Notes under the pieces: model-generated
The model's database searches: none
What the model saw: the letters and a program-made list of their open reading frames with translations, nothing else
What the model was told of the DNA's origin: nothing
Shown: positions 19,030-29,296 of the stretch, one piece after another
Position numbering within the stretch: position 1 is the first letter of the stretch
How the letters are laid out: each line of letters starts with the position of its first letter
Assembly: GCF_944323605.1 (NCBI RefSeq)
Contig: NZ_CALUTC010000001.1
Coordinates: forward strand, 248,001 to 312,000
DNA length: 64,000 nt
From: an uncultured Campylobacter sp.
Lineage (GTDB): Bacteria; Campylobacterota; Campylobacteria; Campylobacterales; Campylobacteraceae
Direction: 5' to 3'
Translations under genes and position numbers: made by a program

Positions 19030-19943
19030 TTATCCTCCTTAAATTTTAATAAGCCCGAAGCATAGGATAGTCCCGTCCCAAAGCCCGTTATTAGAATTTT
19101 ATCATATCTTTTTTCTTTTATAAAATTTTCAAGCATTAGAGGTATTGATGATGAGACCGTGTTGCCATATGATGCGGCTAAGAATGGCACCTTATCTGGG
19201 TTTAAATTTAACCTTTTGCTTAAAGTGTCTATAATGTATTTGCTTCCTTGGTGAAATAAAAACAAATCAATATCATCTTTATTTAGATTGTTTTTAGATA
19301 AAAAATCATTTATGTGTTTGACAACAGTTGTTGCAGCGAAATTAAACACGGCTTGTCCATTCATACTTAAAATATCTTTTTCACAAAATATACTTTTATA
19401 CGCACTCCCATCAGTGCCAAAAGCAAAATTTTTAGCTTCTATTTTATAGTCTTTACTTATATATGTAACTGTTGCTGCATCGCCAAATAACAAAACAGTA
19501 TTTTTGTCATTTTTATCTATAATCTTACTGTAAGGATCGCACGTAAATAATAAGCCATTTTGCAAGCCATTAAAATTCATAAAAGAGATAATGTTTGAAA
19601 GTGCATAAACATAGCCACTACAAGCAAGAGCTATATCATAACAAGCACAATTTTTGCTTAAATTTAATTCACTTTGTAAAAGTGCTGAACTGTGAGGTAT
19701 CTTTATATCTTGATTTTGAGAGACTAAAACTAAGCAGTCTATATTTGATAAATCTATATTTAAATTTTCACAGGCTTTCAAGCACATAGATATAACGCTT
19801 TCGTTTTCATCTTTTATTTTTAAGCTTTCAAAGCCTATTTTATTTTTTATAAAATCATCGTTTATAGAAAAAAGCTCTTTTTTTTCATAATTGTTTATGT
19901 TTTTTGAAGCCTTGTAGCTTGAAATTTTAGTTATACCTAGCAT
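19026..19943 (-). CDS. Beta-ketoacyl-ACP synthase III-like protein of the glycosylation locus
   Basis: 305 residues from the ATG at 19943, which has an AAGGAG site. The Cys-His-Asn triad is complete: ALACSGY, LFHQGS and SYGNTVSS. It is paired with the adjacent ACP and distinct from housekeeping fabH at 2206. A frame also runs upstream from TTG at 19973 through the ribosome binding site. This matters because a one-base change in the neighbouring G9 tract would fuse the preceding gene to this one. The likely role is acyl-unit synthesis for glycan modification. Confidence 0.85.
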   Translation of the reverse strand: MLGITKISSYKASKNINNYEKKELFSINDDFIKNKIGFESLKIKDENESVISMCLKACENLNIDLSNIDCLVLVSQNQDIKIPHSSALLQSELNLSKNCACYDIALACSGYVYALSNIISFMNFNGLQNGLLFTCDPYSKIIDKNDKNTVLLFGDAATVTYISKDYKIEAKNFAFGTDGSAYKSIFCEKDILSMNGQAVFNFAATTVVKHINDFLSKNNLNKDDIDLFLFHQGSKYIIDTLSKRLNLNPDKVPFLAASYGNTVSSSIPLMLENFIKEKRYDKILITGFGTGLSYASGLLKFKEDK

Positions 19944-19944
19944 A

Positions 19945-20547
19945 TCACTCCTTCTTTGAACCAAAAAATACAATGCCCCCCCCCGTTGCTACACCTTCTT
20001 TGTATAAGATTATTTCACTTTTGCTTAATAAAAAATTAAAATTTGTTTTTAATCTTATTTCTAAAGGATAGCTTCTTTCTGGCAAGAGATTAGAATGAAT
20101 AAATTTAGCAAAATACCATTTTCCTTTTTTTTGTTTTTGTATAGTTTGTTGAACTAAGTATTTATTTAAGGCAACTATTTCTTCCATAAGAGTAAATTTG
20201 CTTGGACTGTTTAAAATGATACTTTCATCTTTTTCATTAAATATAGCATTTTGCGTTATTAGCTCTTCTTCATAAATTATACTTTCATTAGGTTTGGAGC
20301 TTTCATCTTTTATCCCGTAAAGTTCTTTTGTGTTATCATTTTCTATATATCTACATAAAAAGTAAAGATCTTGTTCTTTATTTGGTTTTTTATCGCTTAG
20401 TATTATGTTATTTTTCATAATGTTGTGAAAAGAGAGTTCAAAATAAGTTATCTTTTTTTTATTTAATATTTTCTCAATCTCATTATAAACATCAGGACCT
20501 TGTATGTAGTCTCTACTACCTTTAAGTTTAAAAGTTAATTTTTCCAT
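19945..20547 (-). CDS. Unrecognised protein of the flagellin-modification locus, phase-variable C-terminus
   Basis: 200 residues, soluble, no membrane segment and no motif that I recognise. It sits between the AAC(3)-like and KAS III-like genes, so a role in acyl modification of the flagellar glycan is inferred from position only. The coding strand has a G9 tract 12 codons before the stop; the current frame ends TGGGIVFFGSKKE. G8 or G11 would read through without a stop into the KAS III-like gene. Confidence 0.7.
   Translation of the reverse strand: MEKLTFKLKGSRDYIQGPDVYNEIEKILNKKKITYFELSFHNIMKNNIILSDKKPNKEQDLYFLCRYIENDNTKELYGIKDESSKPNESIIYEEELITQNAIFNEKDESIILNSPSKFTLMEEIVALNKYLVQQTIQKQKKGKWYFAKFIHSNLLPERSYPLEIRLKTNFNFLLSKSEIILYKEGVATGGGIVFFGSKKE
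19976..19984 (-). repeat. G9 contingency tract
   Basis: Nine C on the plus strand within the 3' end of the 19945-20547 gene. G9 ends at the TGA at 19945. G10 ends after a different 16-codon tail at a TAG within the next gene's start region. G8/G11 runs in frame into the downstream KAS III-like ORF. Confidence 0.9.
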
Positions 20548-20549
20548 AT

Positions 20550-21350
20550 TTATTTCCTAAATGGTTTTTCTTTGGGTTCTTCGCTCATCCAAGAATATAT
20601 ATCTTTTAAAAGCAATTCTATACTACTTTCGTAAAATTTTTTATAATCATAAATATAAATTTTATTTTTTCCAAGATTTATCTCTTTTATATTATTTCCT
20701 TTTTCTTTAAAGTATTTAAAAAATTTTATATTTAAATTTCTTTTCATAGCTATGTATTCTTTATAAAGCACATGAAGATAGAAATTTTTTCTAATTATTT
20801 TATCGTCAATTTTTATCGGATGATAAAATTCTTTTATGTATCTGTATGGCACGTGCATATTAAATTCCGCGTGATGTATTATAGAGCAGGTCGTATTTGG
20901 GGGCATTCCTACGCTAAACATTTTAATATTATCAAATTTTAGCATATTATCATAAGGCGATTTTATACCATAAGCAAAAGGGGTGCTTGTATCGCAAATA
21001 TAAGCATTTTTTCCAAGTGCTGTGTAAGAGGCAAAGGGGTGATTGCTTCTAATGCTATTTTTTTTATTTAGCAAATAGTTTGAAAAAGCCCCTAAATTCG
21101 CCCAGGTGTATCTTTCGTATGGTATATCTGTGTTGCATATTTGAAAACTCATACTTTGTGTCATAATCGTAGCATTATCTTTACTTGCTTTAAAAATTGT
21201 TTCTGAAACAGAATCTAATAAATCTAATTTATTTCTTGAATCAAACATTCCCAAATTTGCGAAATTTCCAGCCATAAAAACAATATCAGTTTTTTCATCT
21301 ACATTTTCTTTTATTATATTTTCAAAATCACTTATCTTATAATCAGACAT
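20550..21350 (-). CDS. Aminoglycoside N3'-acetyltransferase-like protein
   Basis: 266 residues, AAC(3)/YokD-like fold. Features seen are MTQSMSFQIC, RSNHPFASYTALG, and the SVGMPPNTTCSIIHHAE region, matching the family's R-S-x-HP and the later His-Glu motifs. Homologues in Campylobacter glycosylation loci presumably acylate a sugar, not a drug; the substrate is unknown. It is separated from the gene below by 2 bases and from yeiH-like by 10. Confidence 0.8.
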   Translation of the reverse strand: MSDYKISDFENIIKENVDEKTDIVFMAGNFANLGMFDSRNKLDLLDSVSETIFKASKDNATIMTQSMSFQICNTDIPYERYTWANLGAFSNYLLNKKNSIRSNHPFASYTALGKNAYICDTSTPFAYGIKSPYDNMLKFDNIKMFSVGMPPNTTCSIIHHAEFNMHVPYRYIKEFYHPIKIDDKIIRKNFYLHVLYKEYIAMKRNLNIKFFKYFKEKGNNIKEINLGKNKIYIYDYKKFYESSIELLLKDIYSWMSEEPKEKPFRK

Positions 21351-21360
21351 TTATTTCCTT

Positions 21361-22656
21361 TCATTTTATTAAAAAATTTTTCCAAAATTCTGCAAAAATA
21401 TAATTTGATAGCACAAATCCAAGCGGCAAATTTATTAAAACTCCTAAAAAAAACGCCAAGAAAGGCTTGTATGATAATTTTAAAAGCTCCTTGAAATTCG
21501 TGCTTAAGCCTATACACAAAAAGCTTAATGTGAAAATATGAGTTCTAAAATCTTTCATAGTGCTTAAAAATTCTTTTTCAAATGAGATTTTTAAATCATC
21601 TGCTAAGAAATGTAAGAATAATGTGCTTAAAATGCAAAGAGTGAAAAAGCCTAGTATAAATTTTGGAAATCTTTGAAATATAAGTTTTGCACTTGTTTTT
21701 TCTCCGGTTTTTTCCCAAACTGCAACAGATAAAAAAGTTACTAATAACGCCCAAATTCCTATAAACATATCGCGACCGACAACCTTAACCACAGTAAAAG
21801 CAGCCACAGCTCTTTCATCTGACAAAGAGGAAGCTGCAGCTAATCCAGCTGCGTCAGCAAATTCTGATGTCCCTATGAAAGCTCCAGCTATACCTGCATC
21901 TAAATTTAAGGCTTTACATAAAAATGGCAAGGCAAATACCATAATCAAAGCAAAAAATACCACTATGCTTATACTCGCAGATATTTGCTCCTTTTTAGCT
22001 TTACAAGCATTGCCTATGACTATGGCAGCACTTACTCCACAAATAGATCCTCCACCTGCTAAAGTTGCTCCAAATGGTTTTTCAAGATTAAAAATTCTAG
22101 TTGCAAAAAAATATATAGAAAAAAATGTTACAGTTGTTACTATACAAGCTTGTAGAATAGCTATGCCAGAAGCTTGTAATAACAAATTCAAGGTAAAATT
22201 AGCTCCCATAACTACTATACCGGTCTTTATGTAAAGTTCCGTGCTAAGACAGTTTTTTAAAAAGCTTGGAATTTTAAAAAAGTTAGTTATTATTATACCT
22301 AGTAATAAAGCTAGTAATGGGCTTTCAAGCTGCATATTTTTTATAAGATTATGCTTGCTTAACAAAAGCACAATGAAAAACAACAAAAACAATATGCTAA
22401 AACTGTAAAAAAAGTCCTTAAATTTATATCCTAAAAATACGGCAGATACTAAAAAACAAAGTAGTAAAAGAATGTATGTTGATATAAAAGATACAAAACT
22501 AAAATTTTCAAATCCTGATTTTATATCAAAATTTTGCCAACTAGATATTTTTAGATTAAAAAAGCTCAATAATTCTACATTTACAAAAAACAATACGCAC
22601 ATCAAGGAGAAAATAAAAAAGCCTATAATTATGCTAAAAGAATCTTCATTTTTCAT
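21361..22656 (-). CDS. YeiH/UPF0324-family membrane protein (putative exporter)
   Basis: 431 residues with about 11 hydrophobic segments. Family signatures are ESPLLALLLGII, GGGSICGVSAA and FADAAGLAAASSLSDERAVAAFTVVKVVGRD. YeiH proteins are annotated as sulfate or small-anion exporters on thin evidence. It is embedded in the pse operon, overlapping the DUF4910-type gene by 11 bases. I know of no pse-pathway role, so it may be a cargo gene. Confidence 0.85.
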   Translation of the reverse strand: MKNEDSFSIIIGFFIFSLMCVLFFVNVELLSFFNLKISSWQNFDIKSGFENFSFVSFISTYILLLLCFLVSAVFLGYKFKDFFYSFSILFLLFFIVLLLSKHNLIKNMQLESPLLALLLGIIITNFFKIPSFLKNCLSTELYIKTGIVVMGANFTLNLLLQASGIAILQACIVTTVTFFSIYFFATRIFNLEKPFGATLAGGGSICGVSAAIVIGNACKAKKEQISASISIVVFFALIMVFALPFLCKALNLDAGIAGAFIGTSEFADAAGLAAASSLSDERAVAAFTVVKVVGRDMFIGIWALLVTFLSVAVWEKTGEKTSAKLIFQRFPKFILGFFTLCILSTLFLHFLADDLKISFEKEFLSTMKDFRTHIFTLSFLCIGLSTNFKELLKLSYKPFLAFFLGVLINLPLGFVLSNYIFAEFWKNFLIK

Positions 22657-23983
22657 TTTTTACTCTTTTTATAAGCTTGTGTTTTAATAAACTGTCAATA
22701 AGATCTTTAAGCTCATAGGTTTGCATATCTAAGATATTTGCTACTTCAAACAATTCTCTTTCTCCATCTAAAAAAGCTAATAAATCACTTATTATAGGTT
22801 TTTTATTATCTAAATTTAATGTAGGATAAAGTCCTCTTTTGCCTAAATTTGGCTCACAAAAAACAGTGCTTTTGTATGTATCGTTGCATTCTAAATTCAA
22901 AATAAGCTCTTGTAAGCTTTTTAGTGAGTTTAACAAACCTTTTGCACTTATATAATTTAGATCATCAGCTGATGTGTGATACTGTTTAAAATCTGCGTAT
23001 CTAGTCCTGCAAATTCCTACCACTCCTAAATTCACCAAGGGGCTATTAAACTGTCTTTCATCACTTCCTCTAAATAAAAAACTAAATTCTTTAAAATTTT
23101 CTTTATTTTTGTATGTATGAAGTGCTATTTTATCGCTTAAACTGTTTCCTTTTGGGCTGTGTATAAGAGAATAGTTATCATCATCTCCCAAGCAAGAAAG
23201 GACAAAACCTGCTTTTACTCTTTTTTTGAGTTCTTTTAAATTTTTATTTATATATACTATCGAACCTATAGTTTCTGGTATTAAAACAAAGCGATAATTA
23301 TATTTTTTATTTTTAATACCTTTTAGCCATTTGGCTAAAAATGTAAGTATAATCGGACCACTAAGCTCATTGTTTGCCATAGAAGGATGACAAAGATAGC
23401 TTGAGATTAACACCTCATCTTTACTTTTTTTATCGGCTTTTATAAAGAAATCAGCATAGTTTAAAACACCATTCTTATCATGTTCTGCGTCTATATATAC
23501 TTTGTATAAGCCTTGTTTAAGCTTTTTTCTTTCATTGTGGCTTATGCAAAAACCCCATCTTCTCTTATAATAAGAAGTTACATAAGGTATAGAATCTGGC
23601 ATTTTTTCATTTGAGTATAGATGATTTTGCAATTCTTCCAAGCTTATTTCATCATTTACTGCTGTGCTGTAGTTTAAAACGTGAAGATTATGTTTTTTAA
23701 AATCACAAATTTTTTCATTTTCAGGAGTTATTATGTAAGCATCTTTTATGTGCCATTCATCAGGCACTTCCCAGTCATATACTTTGGTTCCACTTTTTAT
23801 TTCATATTTATTAAATGCCCCCCCCCGTTTGTCATTTTTATAAAATGCTTCTAATATATTTATTGATTTTCTAAAACCATCTCCTGTTATACTTCTGCAT
23901 ATAGGAAAAAGCTCTTGTGCTAATTTCATCATATCTTTTCCGATGATTTCATAATCTTTATGTCTGAAATCAAATTCTGTCAC
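22646..23983 (-). CDS. DUF4910-type aminopeptidase-like protein of the flagellin locus, phase-variable
   Basis: 445 residues from a GTG at 23983 preceded by AAGGAT; an upstream start at 24016 is possible but lies deep in pseC. An M28-like zinc-peptidase core is visible (DEVLISSYLCHPSMANNELSG, then FLFRGSDERQFNSP and KQYHTSADD), and a winged-helix-like tail. The C. jejuni homologue Cj1295 is involved in flagellin glycan methylation and carries a homologous G tract. Here a G9 tract (codons RGGA) keeps the frame open, so the gene is ON. Confidence 0.82.
   Translation of the reverse strand: MTEFDFRHKDYEIIGKDMMKLAQELFPICRSITGDGFRKSINILEAFYKNDKRGGAFNKYEIKSGTKVYDWEVPDEWHIKDAYIITPENEKICDFKKHNLHVLNYSTAVNDEISLEELQNHLYSNEKMPDSIPYVTSYYKRRWGFCISHNERKKLKQGLYKVYIDAEHDKNGVLNYADFFIKADKKSKDEVLISSYLCHPSMANNELSGPIILTFLAKWLKGIKNKKYNYRFVLIPETIGSIVYINKNLKELKKRVKAGFVLSCLGDDDNYSLIHSPKGNSLSDKIALHTYKNKENFKEFSFLFRGSDERQFNSPLVNLGVVGICRTRYADFKQYHTSADDLNYISAKGLLNSLKSLQELILNLECNDTYKSTVFCEPNLGKRGLYPTLNLDNKKPIISDLLAFLDGERELFEVANILDMQTYELKDLIDSLLKHKLIKRVKNEK
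23818..23826 (-). repeat. G9 contingency tract in the DUF4910-type gene
   Basis: Nine C on the plus strand about 55 codons into the gene. G9 is in frame; G8 or G10 would truncate the protein near the N-terminus. Confidence 0.9.
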
Positions 23984-25105
23984 AATTATCCTTTTTTGCA
24001 AGTTCAAATACCTCAAACAAGCTATCTTTTACAAAATTTGCATCTTTTAAACTCATACATTGATGAGCTGGTATGCTAAGTTCTGCTTTATAAAAATTAT
24101 CGGCATTTTCTAAAAAAATTTCACCAAAATTTTCTTTGTAGAAAGAAAATTCATAGCTTGGTTTATAATGCACTTGCACTCCTATCCCTTTTTCTATGAG
24201 TTTAGAAAAAATAAATTCTTTTTTGCAGTAAAATTCTGGATAAAGAAGTATAGGATAAAGATGCCTAGAGCTTTTTTTGTATTCTTTTATTTTGATTATG
24301 CTAAAGAAGTCATTTTTAGCTAAATGTTCGTCATAAAAAGAACATATCTCCTCTCTTTTTTTCAGCATTTCATCGATTTTTTTAAGTTGATTTATACCTA
24401 GCACACACGCCACATCGCTTAAGCGGTAGTTGTAGCCAAGTTTTATCATATCGCTATCCCAAAGTTTCTTTTTGATTATGCCGTGAGATCTTAATAGCTT
24501 TACATTTTCTATTAAACCCTCATCGTCGCTAAGCACTGCACCTCCTTCTAAGGTGGTTATAGGTTTTACTGGGTGAAACGATAGTATCGAAGTTTTAGCA
24601 AAAGAGCCTACTTTTTTACCTTTAAATTCTGCTCCTAAAGCGTGAGAAGCGTCATCAAGTATGGGTATGTTGTATTTTTTGGATAATTCTAAGATAGTAT
24701 CTATCTCTACACTATTTCCGGCAAAATCAACGACGCAAATTGCTGCTATATCATCGCTTTTTTTTTGTAGTCTTGCTTCTAGTTTTTTCTCGTCTATATT
24801 TCCATCGCTTTTTATATCTATAAATTCAACCTTTGCTCCTGCCATTAAAGCCGTATTTGAAGTCGCTGCAAAGCTTATAGCAGGGCATAAAACAGTTTTA
24901 TTTTTTACATTTAGGCTTTCAAAAGCTAAATGCAAGGCTGATGTTGCGGAATTTAAAACGGCTGCGTATTTTACACCTACATATTCACATAATGCATTCT
25001 CAAAATTTTCTACTTCCTTGCCACCTGTTAGTATATCTGATTTTAAAGCTTTTGTAACTACTTGTATATCGCTTTCATCTATGCTTTGATGAGAATAGCT
25101 AAGCA

Positions 25106-25106
<1 letters not shown>
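23970..25106 (-). CDS. pseC: UDP-4-amino-4,6-dideoxy-N-acetyl-beta-L-altrosamine transaminase PseC
   Basis: PLP-dependent aminotransferase, second step of pseudaminate synthesis. 378 residues of the DegT/DnrJ family. Seen are TGGKEVENFE, ATSALHLA, LDDASHALGAEFKGKKVG and the Schiff-base lysine region SFHPVKPITTLEGG. It begins at the last base of pseB. Loss of pseC in Campylobacter causes non-motility; that is family knowledge. Confidence 0.93.
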
Positions 25107-26122
<1,016 letters not shown>

Positions 26123-26180
26123 TCAATCATTGCTTAAAGTGAAAAAAGCAAAAATCATTCCAGTTTATATTAAAAATAAT

Positions 26181-26741
26181 TTATTTTAGAATTTTTGGCA
26201 AGGTTATACCTTCTTGTTTTTGATATTTACCGTTTTTATCAGCATAGCTAACATCACAAGCTTCGTCTCCTTGTAAAAATAATACTTGAGCTATGCCTTC
26301 GTTTGCGTAAATTTTGGCTGGAAGTGGGGTTGTGTTTGAAATTTCTATGGTTATATGTCCTTCAAATCCGGGTTCAAATGGCGTTACATTTACTATAATC
26401 CCACATCTTGCATATGTGCTTTTTCCAAGACAAATAGCCAAAACATCTCTTGGCATTTTAAAATACTCAACAGTTCTTGCTAATGCAAATGAATTTGCTG
26501 GCACTATGCAAACATCTCCTATAAAATCCACTACACTTTTTTCATCAAATGCTTTTGGATCTACAACTGTTGAATTTACATTTGTAAAAATTTTAAATTC
26601 TCTACCAACTCTTATATCATATCCATAACTTGAAAGACCGTAACTAACCACACCCTTTCCTATATTTGCTTCGCAAAATGGACTTATCATTTCATTTTCT
26701 AAAGCCATTTTTCTAATCCATTTATCAGCCTTTAAACCCAA
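26181..26741 (-). CDS. dcd: dCTP deaminase
   Basis: Deaminates dCTP to dUTP for dTTP synthesis. 186 residues. Seen are [12 protein letters not shown], the active-site region [15 protein letters not shown], and [17 protein letters not shown]. It is divergent from accB; a minus-strand TATAAT at 26774-26779 is a candidate -10. Confidence 0.95.
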   Translation of the reverse strand: MGLKADKWIRKMALENEMISPFCEANIGKGVVSYGLSSYGYDIRVGREFKIFTNVNSTVVDPKAFDEKSVVDFIGDVCIVPANSFALARTVEYFKMPRDVLAICLGKSTYARCGIIVNVTPFEPGFEGHITIEISNTTPLPAKIYANEGIAQVLFLQGDEACDVSYADKNGKYQKQEGITLPKILK

Positions 26742-26816
26742 TTTCTTCCTTTCTTAAATAAATCTACCTTGATATTATATCTCATAAAATTAATTAAAAT
26801 TTAATTTTTTGCTTTG

Positions 26817-26822
26817 TATAAT
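26817..26822 (+). promoter_or_regulatory. -10 element of accBC
   Basis: A perfect TATAAT 37 bases before the accB ATG, followed by an AGGAGA ribosome binding site at 26843-26848. There is no recognisable -35. Confidence 0.55.
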
Positions 26823-26853
26823 GATTATTTGCTAAAAATATTTAGGAGAATTT

Positions 26854-27315
26854 ATGAATAAAAACGACATAAAAGAGCTTATAGGTATGTTTGCAGAAGC
26901 AAATATAAGCAAGATAAAAATAAAAGAAAAAGACGGTTTTGAAATAGAACTTCATAGAGATTTAAAAGGAGAAAAAGTTCAAGAAGCACCTTTAGTCTGT
27001 CCTCCAAGCCCACAGCCCATACCACAACCAATAAATGTAAATGTAGTAAATGAAGCCACTCCTCATAAAAGTAATAAGCCAACATTAAATAGCCCTATGG
27101 TAGGAACCTTTTATCAAGCTCCAAGTCCCGGTGCAGCACCTTTTGTAAGAGCTGGTATGAATGTTAAAAAAGGTGATGCTATAGGTATAATAGAAGCTAT
27201 GAAAATAATGAATGAAATTCAAGCTGAGTATGATTGCAAAATTTTAGAAGTCTTAGTTGATGATGGTCAGCCTGTTGAGTTTGATATGCCTTTATTTGTA
27301 GTGGAGAAGTTATAA
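26854..27315 (+). CDS. accB: Biotin carboxyl carrier protein of acetyl-CoA carboxylase
   Basis: Carries biotin for malonyl-CoA synthesis. 153 residues: N-terminal helical region, Pro-rich linker (CPPSPQPIPQPI), and a C-terminal biotinyl domain with EAMKIMN, where the lysine is biotinylated. It lies 3 bases before accC. Confidence 0.97.
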   Translation: MNKNDIKELIGMFAEANISKIKIKEKDGFEIELHRDLKGEKVQEAPLVCPPSPQPIPQPINVNVVNEATPHKSNKPTLNSPMVGTFYQAPSPGAAPFVRAGMNVKKGDAIGIIEAMKIMNEIQAEYDCKILEVLVDDGQPVEFDMPLFVVEKL

Positions 27316-27318
27316 AAT

Positions 27319-28650
27319 ATGGAAATTAAGAAAATTTTAATAGCAAATCGCGGAGAAATAGCTTTAAGAGCTTTAAGAACCATAAAGGAGATGGGCAAAC
27401 AAGCTATATGTGTATATTCTAAAGCTGATAGAGATGCTCTTTACCTAAGATATGCTGACGCAAGTATTTGTATAGGTGGAGCTAGAAGCTCTGAAAGTTA
27501 TTTAAACATACCATCTATAATTTCAGCTGCTGAAATAGCTGAGGCTGATGCTATATTTCCTGGCTATGGTTTTTTAAGTGAAAATCAAAATTTTGTTGAA
27601 ATTTGTGCTAAGCATAACATTAAATTCATAGGACCTTCTGTTGAGTCTATGGTTTTAATGAGCGATAAATCTAAAGCAAAACAAGTGATGAAAAGAGCTG
27701 GAATTCCTGTTATACCCGGCAGTGACGGTGCTTTAAAAGATGTAGAAGCTGCAAAAAAAATGGCTAAAGAGATAGGATATCCAGTTATACTAAAAGCTGC
27801 TGCTGGAGGTGGTGGTCGTGGTATGCGTGTGGTTGAAAGCGAAAAGGATATAGAAAAGGCTTTTTGGTCAGCTGAAAGCGAAGCTATGACTGCTTTTGGT
27901 GACGGCTCTATGTATATAGAAAAATGTATATTAAATCCTCGTCATATAGAAGTGCAAATTTTAGGAGATAGTTTTGGCAATGTTATACATATAGGAGAAC
28001 GTGACTGTTCTATGCAAAGAAGGCATCAAAAGCTAATAGAAGAAAGTCCAGCAATACTCCTTGATGAAAAAACTAGGAAAAAGCTCCACGAAACTGCTAT
28101 AAGAGCTGCTAAAGCTATAAGCTATGAGGGTGCTGGCACTTTTGAATTTCTTGTAGATAAAAATTTGGATTTTTATTTCATAGAAATGAATACGCGTTTG
28201 CAAGTTGAACACTGTGTAAGCGAAATGGTAAGTGGCATAGATATAATAGAACAGATGATTAAGGTTGCCGAGGGTTATGCTTTGCCTCCTCAAGAAAGCA
28301 TACAGTTAAGAGGACATTCCATAGAATGCAGGATAACGGCTGAAGATTCTAGAAGTTTTATGCCAAATCCTGGAAAGATAACAAAGTATGTGCCACCTGC
28401 TGGTAGAAATGTGCGTATGGAGAGTCATTGCTATCAGGATTATTCTGTTCCGCCTTATTATGATTCAATGATAGGTAAGCTTGTAGTTTGGGGCGAAGAT
28501 AGAAATATGGCTATATCAAAGATGAGAGTAGCTTTAGATGAGCTTATAGTAAGAGGTATAAAGACTACTAGAACCTTTCATAGAAAGATGATGGATAATC
28601 CAGACTTTATAAATAATACCTTTGATACAACATATTTAGCAAAACACTGA
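27319..28650 (+). CDS. accC: Biotin carboxylase subunit of acetyl-CoA carboxylase
   Basis: ATP-dependent carboxylation of BCCP-biotin. 443 residues: KILIANRGEIALRALR, the ATP-grasp glycine loop KAAAGGGGRGMRVV, HIGERDCSMQRRHQK, and EMNTRLQVEHCVSE. It is the last chromosomal gene before the prophage. Confidence 0.97.
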   Translation: MEIKKILIANRGEIALRALRTIKEMGKQAICVYSKADRDALYLRYADASICIGGARSSESYLNIPSIISAAEIAEADAIFPGYGFLSENQNFVEICAKHNIKFIGPSVESMVLMSDKSKAKQVMKRAGIPVIPGSDGALKDVEAAKKMAKEIGYPVILKAAAGGGGRGMRVVESEKDIEKAFWSAESEAMTAFGDGSMYIEKCILNPRHIEVQILGDSFGNVIHIGERDCSMQRRHQKLIEESPAILLDEKTRKKLHETAIRAAKAISYEGAGTFEFLVDKNLDFYFIEMNTRLQVEHCVSEMVSGIDIIEQMIKVAEGYALPPQESIQLRGHSIECRITAEDSRSFMPNPGKITKYVPPAGRNVRMESHCYQDYSVPPYYDSMIGKLVVWGEDRNMAISKMRVALDELIVRGIKTTRTFHRKMMDNPDFINNTFDTTYLAKH

Positions 28651-28665
28651 TTTTGGTGTTTTGCT
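28638..28665 (+). terminator. Hairpin overlapping the end of accC
   Basis: A 10-bp stem, AGCAAAACAC with GTGTTTTGCT, loop of 8, spanning the stop codon. It lacks a strong T run, so it may be an mRNA-stabilising hairpin or a weak terminator. Confidence 0.5.
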
Positions 28666-28679
28666 CTACTTGATATATT

Positions 28680-28961
28680 TTAATTTAAGTCTTTATTTTC
28701 AAGCTTTTCTTTTGTTTCCTTAAAGACACTTACTTGCTCGTTATGTTCTTTATTTTCTTCTATAATGGCAAATCTCTTTCCGAAAAATAGTAATATAAAT
28801 AGTATTATTGTTAATATAACACTTATTATAGATCCAAGATCGTTAAAAATGAGAGTTAAGATTATCGCAGATATTATGAAAACCACTGCAGATATAATTG
28901 CTGAACCAATTAAAATGCGAATCGTCTCATATATCGTAGGTTTTTCTTGCTTTTTTATCAT
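28680..28961 (-). pseudogene. Small membrane protein, probably the 3' remnant of a gene cut by the prophage
   Basis: 93 residues from the first ATG (28961): two hydrophobic helices (about 15-37 and 42-60) and a charged tail. There is no convincing ribosome binding site. The frame stays open upstream to 29096 and encodes a soluble-looking stretch (TDGDEIALFASNSGKGYHDV) with no ATG, GTG or TTG start. That fits a longer host protein whose N-terminal part has been separated, with the prophage integrase immediately beyond. A functional short membrane protein is the alternative. Confidence 0.5.
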
Positions 28962-29096
28962 TTGTATGTTTGTTATGTTTTTAGTATAGTTTATAAAACT
29001 ATATACATCGTGATACCCTTTGCCGCTATTACTAGCAAAAAGAGCAATTTCATCTCCGTCTGTGTTAAGTGTTTTTTTGTTGTTTTGGTGTGGTAT

Positions 29097-29296
29097 TTAG
29101 GATTTTTGAGGCAAGAGCATGGGGGGTAAAAGCCCCAAACGCCCTTTTTTATGCTTATTTAAAAATTGGGGCTTTTTTCTTTCAAAAGCCTATCAAATAA
29201 GCTTTTAAAAAAATTGTGTCCTTGTAATTTTTGTTAAAAAAAAATAAAACTATTTTTTTAAAAAAACCGCTTATGAGGCGGATGAAAGGACAAAAA
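29097..29296. other. Prophage left-end boundary region
   Basis: No gene fits here. It holds the end of the truncated host-like frame (29096) and a long-range inverted repeat: AAAAGCCCCAA (29128-29138) with TTGGGGCTTTTTT (29166-29178). A small CCGC/GCGG hairpin lies before the integrase. The left attachment site is expected in or near this stretch, but the right end is outside the window so the core cannot be identified. Confidence 0.4.

Noticed and set aside
19944-19973. TTG start at 19973 for the KAS III-like gene
   Set aside because: The ATG at 19943 has a clean AAGGAG site and gives the normal KAS III N-terminus; the upstream frame is better explained as a read-through path of the G tract.
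29231-29296. Extended integrase start at 29231
   Set aside because: The added residues come from an A-rich leader without ribosome binding site; ATG 29297 has AAAGGA at the right distance.
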